From positions 1 through 64,000 of the forward strand of contig CAWEBB010000007.1 in NCBI GenBank assembly GCA_963807085.1: a stretch of 64,000 bases of DNA, read 5' to 3'. The notes below the pieces were generated by a model. It made no database searches, was not told the DNA's origin, and worked only from the letters and a program-made list of their open reading frames with translations. The first letter of the stretch is position 1, and each line of letters starts with the position of its first letter. A program made the position numbers and the translations under genes. This DNA comes from JACKII01 sp963807085. GTDB lineage: Bacteria; Pseudomonadota; Alphaproteobacteria; Bin95. Of the stretch, positions 45,310 to 53,754 are shown one piece after another.

Positions 45310-46116
45310 ATGCTCATGGATGCAACCACAGGCTCAATCATGAACATCTGGCGTCATACTCCAGGGCGGGAGCGATTGTATCGGCCATCGATCGCCACTG
45401 CGGGGCGGATGCCCGACTGCGAGGCATGTCCTGTGCGGGACCATAGCGTCTGTGTCGGCTTGCAGGCCAACGAGTTGTATCGCCTGGCGGAGCTGACGAC
45501 GGTTCTGGAAGGGAAGCCCGGCGAGATCTTGTTTTTCGAGGGCGACCCCTCTCGCCATTTCTTCACCATCCGCAAGGGCGTAGTGCGTCTGGTCCGGGCA
45601 TTTCCGGACGGCCGGCGGAGCATCATCGGTTTTTTGCACGATGGCGATTTTCTGGGCGGGCGTTTCGGCGAGCGCAGCTATCAGGCGACGGCCGAAGCCA
45701 TCACGGACATTGAATATTGCCGCATTTTGACGAGCGATCTCCGTCGATTGACGGAAGAGTTCCCGGGGCTGGAGCATCAACTGCTGGCCATGTCGGCCGA
45801 TCGCATGACGGCGGCGGAAAATCATATCGTCCTGCTCAGCCGCAAAACGGCGATCGAGAAGGTGGCCGCGTTCCTGTTGGCCTGTCAGGAAAAGGAGGAT
45901 GCCGAGGTGCCGCCGGACAGGTTTGAACTGCCCATGTCCCGCACCGACATCGCGGATTATCTGGGGCTCACCATCGAAACCATCAGCCGCGTGATGGCCA
46001 AGCTGGCGGATTCCAGTCTGATTTCGATCAGAGATGCCCGGCAAATTACAGTCAACAACCAGGTGGAATTGAACCTTCTTGCCAGGCCGGAAGCGGTCGC
46101 TTTCCACGACGACTAG
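45310..46116 (+). CDS. Crp/Fnr family regulator, oxygen-sensing FNR type
   Basis: About 268 residues. The cluster motif C-x2-C-x7-C (CEACPVRDHSVC) matches the N-terminal cysteines of FnrL/FnrN-type regulators. A fourth Cys (DIEYCRIL) fits the FNR cluster ligand. The cAMP-like barrel follows. The HTH has LTIETISRVMAKL, with the Glu and Ser-Arg that contact the TTGAT half-site in FNR proteins. It is thus predicted to bind [4Fe-4S] and regulate genes when oxygen is low. The start is uncertain between 45253, 45310 and 45340. No clear FNR box was found nearby, only a half-site at 45285. Confidence 0.85.
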   Translation: MLMDATTGSIMNIWRHTPGRERLYRPSIATAGRMPDCEACPVRDHSVCVGLQANELYRLAELTTVLEGKPGEILFFEGDPSRHFFTIRKGVVRLVRAFPDGRRSIIGFLHDGDFLGGRFGERSYQATAEAITDIEYCRILTSDLRRLTEEFPGLEHQLLAMSADRMTAAENHIVLLSRKTAIEKVAAFLLACQEKEDAEVPPDRFELPMSRTDIADYLGLTIETISRVMAKLADSSLISIRDARQITVNNQVELNLLARPEAVAFHDD

Positions 46117-46135
46117 GCAAGACGCCTTGACGCGA

Positions 46136-46682
46136 TCAGATACCGGACGCTCCTGCCAAGCGCCACGCCACCGCGATAACCAGCATGAGCACGCTAGGAT
46201 AAAAGGTCAGGGCGAAACCAAAGGCCCGCGCCGGTGCGCCCGCCGCGTAGCCTCGCCAGAAACATACTCGGCCAACGACGAAAAGCACCACGGCGAACGG
46301 TACTTGAACCAACAGGTTCGGCGGCATTACGGCAGCCCATGCCAGATGCGCGCCGACGGCCAGCACGGCCTGCTCCAGTGTATTTTGGAGAACCGCTCGC
46401 ATCATTGCGGATTTTCTCGGTCCCCGCGGCCATGCCGCTGCCGTCGATATCTTCCGGCGTCATGAAACGATGCTGCGCAATGGCGCCGATGGATACGGCG
46501 AGCACGAGAAACACAACCGCATCCGCCTGGATCGCAAACGCCACCCGCAGCGCCGGGTTGCCAGGATCGGCCGGCATCATCGCGGGCATCCAAACCAGCG
46601 TCACGGCAAAGCTTGCCAGCGTCAGTAATACCGCACCAGCCATACCGCCGAGAACGCCCTTCTGTTTCGGGCTCAAGGTCAT
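46136..46682 (-). pseudogene. MAPEG-type membrane protein, frameshifted near 46400
   Basis: The first part (from ATG 46680-46682) reads MTLSPKQKGVLGGMAG with transmembrane segments and PALRVAFAIQADAVVFLVLA. The second part resumes in another frame with RAVLQNTLEQAVLAVGAHLAW and VVGRVCFWRGYA, ending at 46136. MAPEG proteins are four-helix membrane-associated enzymes in eicosanoid and glutathione metabolism. A single indel at the revcomp of GCATCATTGCG explains the shift. It is 3 bases from the stop of the small gene upstream, suggesting translational coupling. Confidence 0.7.
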
Positions 46683-46684
46683 TT

Positions 46685-46831
46685 TCAAAAAGTCCTTGGC
46701 ACAACCTCGTAGTCGACAGACCAGTTATTGGAGTATGAAGTCACTTTGTGTAATTTTACCCGGTTAAAACGAGACGACGGTATCTCTCTCGAAAACGCGC
46801 CAGCCGCTTTAATATCGATATCTTGAGCCAT
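46685..46831 (-). CDS. hypothetical 48-residue protein
   Basis: An ATG at 46829-46831 with GAGGAAGTT just upstream opens 48 codons, reading MAQDIDIKAAGAFSREIP and ending VVPRTF before a stop at 46685. The next ATG (46682) follows within a few bases, so this gene and the MAPEG gene could be translated together. The sequence shows no membrane segment or known motif. A good SD and near-coupling favour a real small gene, but no homologue is known. Confidence 0.4.
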   Translation of the reverse strand: MAQDIDIKAAGAFSREIPSSRFNRVKLHKVTSYSNNWSVDYEVVPRTF

Positions 46832-46998
46832 AACTTCCTCGTTCTCGTGCGCAACACTCTCCGCACAGGCAAATTGCCGAGCGAGAGGAGGAGCACTGAG
46901 AAAAGGGGAAGCCGTCGGAGGCGGCAGGCGCATAGCAGAGCCCAAACAACCGGACCAAGACGCAACTGATTTTGTTGCGCCAAGCCATCCCCAAACGC

Positions 46999-47529
46999 TC
47001 AATCCAGCCGCTTGCCGTTCTTCACCATGTTGCGCCAGTTCTTCTGATAGCTGAAGGCGGTCTGGTTGATGCCGGCGATTTGCTCCTCCGACATCTGGCG
47101 TACGACCTTGCCCGGAATGCCCAGCACCATGGCGCCTTCCGGCACCTCCATGCCTTCGCGCACGAAGGCTTTCGCGCCGATCAGGGCGTTCTTGCCGATC
47201 TTCGCGCCGTTCAGCACCACCGCGCCGATGCCGACCAGCGCGCCCTCGCCCACCGTACAACCGTGCAGCATGGCCATGTGGCCGACGGAGGAATTCTTCT
47301 CCATCACCAGCGGAAATCCGGGGTCGGCGTGCAGCACGGAGCCATCCTGGACCTGCGCACCTTCGCCGATGGTGATCGGCTCGTTGTCGGCGCGAATGGT
47401 GACGCCCCACCAGACGGAGGCGCCCTTGCCGATGCGCACGTCGCCGATCAGCACCGCCGTCGGCGCGATCCAGCAGTCATTTTCGTCTTCGAAGGTCGGC
47501 CGTTCGCCGTTCAATTCATATAGTGGCAT
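46999..47529 (-). CDS. gamma-carbonic anhydrase family protein
   Basis: A 176-residue left-handed beta-helix protein with hexapeptide repeats (WIAPTAVLIGDVRIG, GKGASVWWGVTIRAD). Histidines in VLHADPG and GHMAMLHGC are at the positions of the three zinc/iron ligands of Cam-type enzymes. It forms trimers and may hydrate CO2 or carry out a related function, as many family members lack activity. The ATG at 47527-47529 overlaps the SDR stop, so it is coupled to that gene. The overlap and the motif pattern are clear. Confidence 0.9.
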   Translation of the reverse strand: MPLYELNGERPTFEDENDCWIAPTAVLIGDVRIGKGASVWWGVTIRADNEPITIGEGAQVQDGSVLHADPGFPLVMEKNSSVGHMAMLHGCTVGEGALVGIGAVVLNGAKIGKNALIGAKAFVREGMEVPEGAMVLGIPGKVVRQMSEEQIAGINQTAFSYQKNWRNMVKNGKRLD

Positions 47530-48302
47530 CAGCGTGGCCCCATGCGAATGGCGCCGTCGACGCGGATGGTCTCGCCATTCATATAATCGTTGCGAATCAG
47601 TTCCATAGCCATGCTGGCGTATTCGTGGTCATGGCCAGTGCGTTTGGGGAACGGAACCTGCTTGCCCAGGATGTCGAGCGTCTCCTGCGGCAGGCTGGCC
47701 AACAACGGCGTCAGCATGATACCGGGCGCGATGGTGTTCACGCGGATGCCATAGCTGGAGAGATCACGCGCCGCACAGATGGTGAGCGCAATCACGCCGC
47801 CCTTGGACGAGGCATAGGCCGCCTGGCCGATCTGCCCCTCAAAACCTGCCACGGAGGCGGTGTTGACGATGGCGCCGCGGATGCCTTCGTCGTTCAGAGG
47901 CTCTTCCACCGCCATCTGCGCGGCCGCGAGACGCAAGGTGTTGAAGGTGCCGATCTGGTTCACCTCGATGATCTTGCGGAAATGGTCCAGTTCCATCGGC
48001 TTGCCCTGTCGGTCTACGATGCGGACCGACCCGCCGATGCCGGCACAGTTCACGCAGACGCGCGTCGGGCCATTGGCGGCCTTTGCCTGTTCGAAGGCGG
48101 CCTCGGCGCTCTCCGCGCTGGAAACGTCTACCTCTACGGCGATGGTGCCATTGCCCAGTTCGGCCGCGGTTTCCTTTGCCAAATCCCGGTTCCGGTCGAA
48201 CAGAGCGACCTTCGCTCCCGCTTCCACCAATTTGCGCGCGGTCGCGCGACCCAATCCCGATGCACCGCCGGTGACAACCGCAGCGTGGCCTTTAACATCC
48301 AT
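47529..48302 (-). CDS. SDR family oxidoreductase (3-hydroxyacyl-CoA dehydrogenase type)
   Basis: A 257-residue SDR close to type II 3-hydroxyacyl-CoA dehydrogenase/HSD10. The cofactor loop TGGASGLGRAT is at the N-terminus, and FDRNRD has the Asp that prefers NAD. NCAGI, then NTASVAGFEGQIGQAAYASSKGG gives the catalytic Tyr/Lys, and DLSSYGIRVNTIAPGIMLTPLL follows. Such enzymes act in fatty-acid or branched-chain amino-acid catabolism. It is coupled to the carbonic anhydrase gene by a one-base overlap. Confidence 0.93.
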   Translation of the reverse strand: MDVKGHAAVVTGGASGLGRATARKLVEAGAKVALFDRNRDLAKETAAELGNGTIAVEVDVSSAESAEAAFEQAKAANGPTRVCVNCAGIGGSVRIVDRQGKPMELDHFRKIIEVNQIGTFNTLRLAAAQMAVEEPLNDEGIRGAIVNTASVAGFEGQIGQAAYASSKGGVIALTICAARDLSSYGIRVNTIAPGIMLTPLLASLPQETLDILGKQVPFPKRTGHDHEYASMAMELIRNDYMNGETIRVDGAIRMGPR

Positions 48303-48382
48303 ATCGTGTCCTTCCTGTTGGTCGACCGGCCTCGGAATCCTTAGCCACTGTCCTGTCGTCGCAGTCGTGATAGCAGGCAGCG

Positions 48383-49279
48383 CTAGTGCGTCTCAACCTC
48401 TTCCCTGACCTGGCTATAAGCCAGCAGCGTAAAGAGCAGTGTGCCGCCCAGAACGTTGCCGATCAGCGCCGGCACGAAAAAATCGAGCAGCGCGGCACTG
48501 AGAGGGGTATGGCCTGTCAGCACTAGGAACGCTGCCTCGACGCTGCCGGCAATCACGTGCGCGAAGTCGCCCAGCGCGATGATATAGGTAACAATGACGA
48601 TCATCAGCGTCGGCGAGGTGTGGATGCTCGGCAGAATCCACACCAGTGACGCGATCAGCCAACCGGCAACGATGCCGCCCGCCATCATCTCGGCCCAGCC
48701 ATGGTGCATCAGTTCGCGGGACAGTTCCGAAACCGCGGCGACGAGCGCCGGATCGGCTAATGGCGCCCAAGCGAGCCCGGCGGCAAACAGTGAGGCGCCC
48801 ACAACGTTCGCGACGAGAACCACCCCCCACAAACGCGCCGTCCTCAAAACGGAATACCGGCTCAACGTCGCGTAAAGCGGCATGACCGCGGTAATCGTGT
48901 TTTCGGTAAAAAGCTGCAAGCGGCCGAGGATCACGATCAGGAAGCCGACCGTATAGCCCAGGTTCTCGGCGAGCGGCCGCCAGTCCGCATCGGGCAGGTG
49001 GACCCGGGCCAGTCCTTCCGCCACCACGGAGAAGCCGATGCCGATCCCGGCGCTCAACCCCGACCACCACAGCGCCGATAGCGGCCGCGTCAGTTCCGCG
49101 AGACCGTCTCGGCGGATAATCTCATAGATCAGAGGCGCGCGCAGCCGCTGCCGCTCCGCCACCCTTTCATATTCGGAGCGCTCCATCGGCGCGGCGGCGG
49201 CGTCGTCGGCCGCCTCGTGCGCCTCCGCCGCCGGATCGACATTATCCGAATGCTGTCCGTGCGTCAGCTTTCCGCCCAT
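48383..49279 (-). CDS. formate/nitrite transporter family channel (FocA/NirC-like)
   Basis: A 298-residue membrane protein with six hydrophobic segments after a soluble acidic N-terminal extension. Seen are FSVVAEGLARVH, GFLIVILGRLQLFTENTITAVMP (the FTENT segment matches the FNT signature) and LVWILPSIHTSP. FNT channels are pentamers moving formate, nitrite or hydrosulfide across the inner membrane. The final residues are hydrophilic. It is divergent from the EF-hand gene at 49682, with about 400 bases between. Confidence 0.88.
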   Translation of the reverse strand: MGGKLTHGQHSDNVDPAAEAHEAADDAAAAPMERSEYERVAERQRLRAPLIYEIIRRDGLAELTRPLSALWWSGLSAGIGIGFSVVAEGLARVHLPDADWRPLAENLGYTVGFLIVILGRLQLFTENTITAVMPLYATLSRYSVLRTARLWGVVLVANVVGASLFAAGLAWAPLADPALVAAVSELSRELMHHGWAEMMAGGIVAGWLIASLVWILPSIHTSPTLMIVIVTYIIALGDFAHVIAGSVEAAFLVLTGHTPLSAALLDFFVPALIGNVLGGTLLFTLLAYSQVREEVETH

Positions 49280-49681
49280 GGCAATCTGGCCACCTTCCTA
49301 TTGGGAGCGTGAAAACGGGAAACTTCAGAGAAATGCGCCCCGCGGGCGATTAATCCCGTTCGTGCGCTGCGTTGCAGCAGATCGGCGAAGATAAGCGCTC
49401 ATGCGGCCGAGAGCAATTACCCTGCGACGCACTTTTCACCTGCCGCTCGATGCGAGATGACATGCGCAGGCGTCACCGACTAGACAGGGCGCGTTGTGGA
49501 CCGCTTCCGGCGGGTCAGCTTCAACTTCTCACTATACACCTCGCCCAGCCCAATCTTCTGCCGCCTGGCAGGTTGATATGAAGATTGGGACAGCGGTACC
49601 AAATTATTCTATAGCGTTGTTGGAACTTTCTGCGGACGGCAGACGTTTATGAAGCATCCTGCACTGAACGGAGATATCCGG
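49280..49681. other. intergenic region upstream of the second EF-hand gene
   Basis: Apart from the 10-bp inverted repeat at 49549-49589, nothing could be assigned here. No tRNA, repeat or open frame of useful length was recognised over these 402 bases. Confidence 0.5.
49549..49589. repeat. 10-bp inverted repeat upstream of EF-hand gene
   Basis: CCCAATCTTC (49549-49558) is exactly complementary to GAAGATTGGG (49580-49589), with 21 bases between. TGCC/GGCA inside the loop (49559-49571) could form a second small stem. It lies 93 bases before the EF-hand ATG, so it may be an operator or part of a leader hairpin. Confidence 0.5.
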
Positions 49682-50041
49682 ATGAAAAGAACAATCAGCG
49701 CAATTGCAGTCGCGCTTGCATTCTCAGCCTCTTCGGCAATCGCTGCGTCCGACGCAAGCGACGCGAGTTGGGACACGAACAACGACGGCGTGATCAGCAA
49801 TGAAGAATTCATGGCCCACTACGACAAAGACGGGTCTGAATTCTCGCAGTGGGACACCGACGACGATGGCCAGATCTCAAAGGACGAGTACGTCATAGGA
49901 GTATTCTCAATCTATGACACGGATGAGAGTGGCGACATGAACGAGACCGAGTACAAAATATACCAGGACTCTCACGAGAATGTCGCTACCAGGGGCCAGT
50001 TGCCGCATCCGGGCGACAAGCTACTCAGGAGCGGGAAGTAA
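49682..50041 (+). CDS. secreted EF-hand protein (small)
   Basis: About 119 residues with a signal peptide (MKRTISAIAVALAFSASSAIA). Three calcium-type loops follow: DTNNDGVISNEE, DTDDDGQISKDE and DTDESGDMNETE. They have Asp/Asn at positions 1, 3 and 5, Gly at 6 and Glu at 12. The ATG at 49682 is preferred to one 11 codons earlier because it gives a clean signal peptide. The protein is probably exported to bind calcium. It resembles the other EF-hand protein of this window in layout but is shorter. Confidence 0.82.
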   Translation: MKRTISAIAVALAFSASSAIAASDASDASWDTNNDGVISNEEFMAHYDKDGSEFSQWDTDDDGQISKDEYVIGVFSIYDTDESGDMNETEYKIYQDSHENVATRGQLPHPGDKLLRSGK

Positions 50042-50499
50042 ACTCGTCTCTGAACAAAATGCGTTTCGGACTGTTCGTCACGTACCTATCGGCCCTGGGA
50101 GCGAAACTACTTTCCCGTCAGGGGTCGGACGCATTGGGTTATTGAACCGTTAACACGCCCTCTCCGAAGAATTTCTGTTGCGAAATCCCGAGGCAGGCGT
50201 TCGCAAAGTGGTCTGGGAGATTTCCCAGGCCATTTTCGTTTGTTAGCGCAGAGCACGGTTCAAAACGGCAACCGCCAACCAAAGTTGCAATTTAGCCGCC
50301 AACCATCGAACCTGAGGTGCTCTTCATGCCGTTCTCCTCGCCGCATTGTCTTGGCTCGCGGCGAGTTGGCATTAGAAGGGGTGAATGCTTCTGTTTTGTA
50401 GAGCGGGCGCGGAAAACCGCCTGCCGCTTGCCCCAGGCCGTTCCCCCCGCTAAGTTGCGACCTAAGTCTAAGAGAAATCCCCCAGGAGCAAATCATCCT
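50042..50499. other. intergenic region with a terminator-like hairpin
   Basis: No gene is supported over 458 bases. A Rho-independent terminator-like element is present at 50210-50241, more than 160 bases after the EF-hand stop. Either the transcript is long, or a small RNA ends there. The last 20 bases before 50500 contain AGGAG for the MoxR gene. Confidence 0.5.
50210..50241 (+). terminator. terminator-like hairpin between EF-hand and MoxR genes
   Basis: GGTCTGGGA (50210-50218) pairs with TCCCAGGCC (50223-50231) with one G-U wobble and a GATT loop, followed by ATTTTCGTTT. The stem length and T-rich tail fit intrinsic termination. Its distance (170 bases) from the EF-hand stop is unusual. 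Confidence 0.65.
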
Positions 50500-51345
50500 A
50501 TGCGTTTTACCGGCACTGACTCCTATATCGCCACCGAAGATTTGATGCTGGCGGTCAACGCCTCGATCACCCTCGAGCGGCCCCTGCTGATCAAAGGGGA
50601 GCCCGGCACCGGCAAGACCATGCTGGCCGAGGAAGTCGCCAAAGCGCTCGACCTGCCAATCATCTCCTGGAACATTAAATCGACCACGAAGGCCCAGCAC
50701 GGCCTCTACGAGTACGACGCGGTCAGCCGCCTGCGGGATTCCCAGTTGGGCGACGAGAAGGTGCGCGACATTCGCAACTATATCGATAAGGGCAAGCTCT
50801 GGGACGCCTTCAACGCCGACAACAAGGTCGTGCTGCTGATCGACGAAATCGACAAGGCGGATATCGAGTTCCCGAACGACCTTTTGCAGGAACTCGACCG
50901 GATGGAGTTCTTCGTCTATGAGACCGGCGAGACCATCAAGGCGAAGGTCCGCCCCATCGTCATCATCACCTCGAACAATGAAAAAGAACTTCCCGACGCC
51001 TTTTTGCGCCGCTGCTTCTTTCACTATATCCGCTTCCCCGACAAGGAGACGATGGAAAGCATTGTCGACGTGCATCATCCGAACGTGAAGAAGGAACTGG
51101 TGAAGACCGCCATGGAGGTGTTCTTCAACCTGCGCGAAGTCCCGGGCATCAAGAAAAAACCGTCCACCAGCGAACTACTCGACTGGCTGAAACTGCTGAT
51201 GGCCGAGGACATCGACCCGGCCGAATTGAAGGGCAAGGACGGTGGCCAAACCATCCCGCCGCTTTACGGCGCGCTTCTGAAGAACGAGCAGGACGTGCAC
51301 CTGTTCGAACGCCTGATCTTCCTCTCGCGCCGCGAGCGGGGGTAG
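50500..51345 (+). CDS. MoxR family AAA+ ATPase
   Basis: A 281-residue AAA+ protein. The Walker A motif GEPGTGKTM is near residue 33, Walker B is VVLLIDEIDKAD, and sensor-like ITSNNEKELPDAFLRRC follows. MoxR ATPases help assemble or activate partner proteins with VWA domains. The VWA partner lies just downstream (51491). The ATG at 50500 starts the domain directly, after an AGGAG 15 bases upstream. Upstream sequence in the same frame is not conserved. A palindromic repeat separates the two genes. Confidence 0.92.
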   Translation: MRFTGTDSYIATEDLMLAVNASITLERPLLIKGEPGTGKTMLAEEVAKALDLPIISWNIKSTTKAQHGLYEYDAVSRLRDSQLGDEKVRDIRNYIDKGKLWDAFNADNKVVLLIDEIDKADIEFPNDLLQELDRMEFFVYETGETIKAKVRPIVIITSNNEKELPDAFLRRCFFHYIRFPDKETMESIVDVHHPNVKKELVKTAMEVFFNLREVPGIKKKPSTSELLDWLKLLMAEDIDPAELKGKDGGQTIPPLYGALLKNEQDVHLFERLIFLSRRERG

Positions 51346-51357
51346 GTTTTTCTGTAT

Positions 51358-51452
51358 CCCCGGGCTTGACCCGGGGCCGGCTTCGGCTTTGATCTTTGCT
51401 GTGACTCATGGCCGAGCCCACCCAACAACGCGGTCCCGGGTCAAGTCCGGGA
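51358..51452. repeat. palindromic repeat, family A copy 2
   Basis: CCCCGGGCTTGACCCGGGG at 51358-51376 is identical to 14763-14781. The right arm TCCCGGGTCAAGTCCGGGA (51434-51452) is its complement over most positions. The centre differs from copy 1. It lies between MoxR and its VWA partner, again inside a same-strand gene pair. Confidence 0.85.
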
Positions 51453-51490
51453 ATACGGTTCTCGTACAAGTCGACAGGAGCGAGCAGCCC

Positions 51491-52672
51491 ATGTTCATCG
51501 ACTTTTTCTTCAAGGTAAAGCAGGCCAAGATCCCGGCCACCATCCGGGAATGGCTGATGCTGGTCGAGGCGATGGAAAAGAACCTCGTCATGTACAGCGT
51601 CGACGACTTCTATTACCTCTCCCGCGCCTGTCTGGTGAAGGACGAGAAGTATTTCGACCGCTACGACCGGGTTTTCGGCACCTATTTCAAGGGCGTTGAG
51701 GATATTACCCAGGGCCTGTTCGGTGACGACATTCCGGACGAATGGCTGGCCAAGCAGGCCGAACTGCTGCTCTCAGACGAGGACAAGGCCAAGATCGAGG
51801 CTCTCGGCGGCTGGGAAAAGGTCATGGAGGAGCTGAAAAAGCGCCTGGAGGAGCAAAAGGGCGAGCATTCCGGCGGAAACAAGTGGATCGGCACCGGCGG
51901 CACCTCTCCCTTCGGCACCGGCGGCTACAACCCGGAGGGCGTGGCCATTGGCCAAAAGAAACGCCGCCAGGGCAAGGCGCTGAAGGTCTGGGACCAGCGC
52001 GAATACAAGAACTACGACGACTCGCTGCAACTGGGCATTCGCAACATCCAGATCGCTCTGCGCCGCCTGCGGGAATTCGCGCGCACGGGCGTCGAGGAAG
52101 AATTCGACCTGCAGGAGACCATCGACCGTACCGCGAAAAACGCCGGGCTGCTCGACATCGTCATGCGGCCGGAGCGCACCAACCGCGTGAAGGTGCTGAT
52201 GTTTTTCGACGTGGGCGGCTCCATGGACGACCATATCCGCGTCTGCGAAGAATTGTTCTCCGCCTCACGTACCGAATTCAAGCACTTGGATTTCTATTAC
52301 TTCCACAACTGCGTGTACGAATATCTGTGGAAGGACAACCGCCGCCGCCATGACGTGCGCCATTCGACCTGGGACGTGATCAACACCTACCAGACCGAAT
52401 ACAAGGTCATCTTCGTAGGCGACGCGTTCATGTCTCCCTACGAGATCACCTACAAGGGCGGCAGCGTCGAGCACTGGAACGAGGAAGCCGGCGCTGTCTG
52501 GCTGCAACGCATGCTGGACCATTGGCCTGATGCGATCTGGCTGAACCCGCGGCCGGAAACCCGCTGGGACCACACGCCGTCGACCCAGGTTATCAAGGAA
52601 TTGATGGTCAACCGGATGTATCCGCTCTCCATCGACGGCCTTGATCGGGGACTGAAAGCGCTGCGGGGATAG
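51491..52672 (+). CDS. VWA (CoxE-like) domain protein, MoxR partner
   Basis: A 393-residue protein. The N-terminal helical part (FKVKQAKIPATIREWLMLVEAME) is typical of the CoxE family. The C-terminal VWA has a MIDAS variant DVGGSMDD (Asp, Gly, Ser) and FYYFHNCVYEYLW. The family pairs with MoxR ATPases in assembling metal or cofactor proteins such as CO dehydrogenase. The start at 51491 follows GACAGGAGCGAGC. It is encoded 146 bases after MoxR with the repeat between. Partner target proteins are not apparent nearby. Confidence 0.88.
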   Translation: MFIDFFFKVKQAKIPATIREWLMLVEAMEKNLVMYSVDDFYYLSRACLVKDEKYFDRYDRVFGTYFKGVEDITQGLFGDDIPDEWLAKQAELLLSDEDKAKIEALGGWEKVMEELKKRLEEQKGEHSGGNKWIGTGGTSPFGTGGYNPEGVAIGQKKRRQGKALKVWDQREYKNYDDSLQLGIRNIQIALRRLREFARTGVEEEFDLQETIDRTAKNAGLLDIVMRPERTNRVKVLMFFDVGGSMDDHIRVCEELFSASRTEFKHLDFYYFHNCVYEYLWKDNRRRHDVRHSTWDVINTYQTEYKVIFVGDAFMSPYEITYKGGSVEHWNEEAGAVWLQRMLDHWPDAIWLNPRPETRWDHTPSTQVIKELMVNRMYPLSIDGLDRGLKALRG

Positions 52673-52681
52673 GATTGGCCC

Positions 52682-53737
52682 ATGCGCGTCATCACCACCG
52701 TTCCCCAAAACAAATTGCACGCGGCCGCCGACGCTGCCCGGAATATCGAGGCGCGCGGCTTTGACGGCATCGTCACCCAGGAGAACAAGCACGACGCCTT
52801 CCTGCCGCTCGCCGCAGCCGCGCTGGTGACGGAGCGGGTGGAGCTGGCGACCGGCATCGCCATTTCCTTCAACCGCTCGCCCATGGTGGCGGCGCAGATG
52901 ACTTGGGACCTGTACGAAAGCTCGAATGGCCGGTTCGTGCTCGGCCTCGGCACCCAGATCAAGGCGCACAACGAAAAGCGCTTCTCCGTCCCCTGGAGCG
53001 CCCCGGCGCCGCGCATGCGCGAGTATCTGCAGGCACTGAAAGCCATCTGGCGCTGCTGGGACGGCTGGGAGCAGGGCGAAAAGCTGCGCTATGAGGGCGA
53101 GCACTACACCTTCACCCTGATGACGCCCAACTTCACACCCGAAAACACCGTGCCTGGCATGCCCAAGGTGACCATGGCAGCCGTCGGTCCCTATATGATG
53201 AAGGTCGCGGCCGAGGAGGCGGACGGCGTGCGCCTGCACCCCTTCTGTACGCGCAAATACATGGAGGACGTGATCGTCCCCCGCATCGACGCCGGCCTCG
53301 GCAAAAAAGGCCGTTCCCGGGACACGTTCGAGATTTCGGGCGGCGGCTTCGTCGCGACCGGCCCGGACGACGAGAGCGTACAGAAAATGCTGGACTGGGT
53401 GCGCTACCGCATCGGCTTTTACGGCTCCACGCCCGCCTATTATCCGGTGCTCGAGGCGCACGGCATGCAGGAACTGGGCCTGAAGCTGAACCGCATGACC
53501 AAGGAAGGAAAGTGGGACCGGATCGCGGCGGAAGTACCGGACGAGTTGCTGCATCTCTGCTGTGCGGCTGGCCGGCATGACGAGATCGCGCGCGTGATCG
53601 AACAGCGCTTCGGCGGCATTTCGGATACGCTATTCGCCAGCATTTCCACCGACGTGCCGAGCGACCTGCCGCCGGACCTGATCCAGGATCTCCAACGTAT
53701 CCCAAGCGCGTTCAAGGGGCACGGCGCGAAGAGCTAA
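52682..53737 (+). CDS. LLM class F420-dependent oxidoreductase (TIGR03617-like)
   Basis: A 351-residue luciferase-like enzyme. It starts MRVITTVPQNKLHAAADAAR, followed by RGFDGIVTQENKHD, then VELATGIAISFNRSP and GRFVLGLGTQIKAHNEKRF. This arrangement matches the TIGR03617 subgroup, whose members are predicted to use F420 or FMN. It stands between two MoxR-VWA modules and begins 10 bases after the CoxE-like gene, so may be in that operon. Whether the cell makes F420 is not shown here. Confidence 0.88.
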   Translation: MRVITTVPQNKLHAAADAARNIEARGFDGIVTQENKHDAFLPLAAAALVTERVELATGIAISFNRSPMVAAQMTWDLYESSNGRFVLGLGTQIKAHNEKRFSVPWSAPAPRMREYLQALKAIWRCWDGWEQGEKLRYEGEHYTFTLMTPNFTPENTVPGMPKVTMAAVGPYMMKVAAEEADGVRLHPFCTRKYMEDVIVPRIDAGLGKKGRSRDTFEISGGGFVATGPDDESVQKMLDWVRYRIGFYGSTPAYYPVLEAHGMQELGLKLNRMTKEGKWDRIAAEVPDELLHLCCAAGRHDEIARVIEQRFGGISDTLFASISTDVPSDLPPDLIQDLQRIPSAFKGHGAKS

Positions 53738-53754
53738 CCGGTCGCAAGGCGCCG

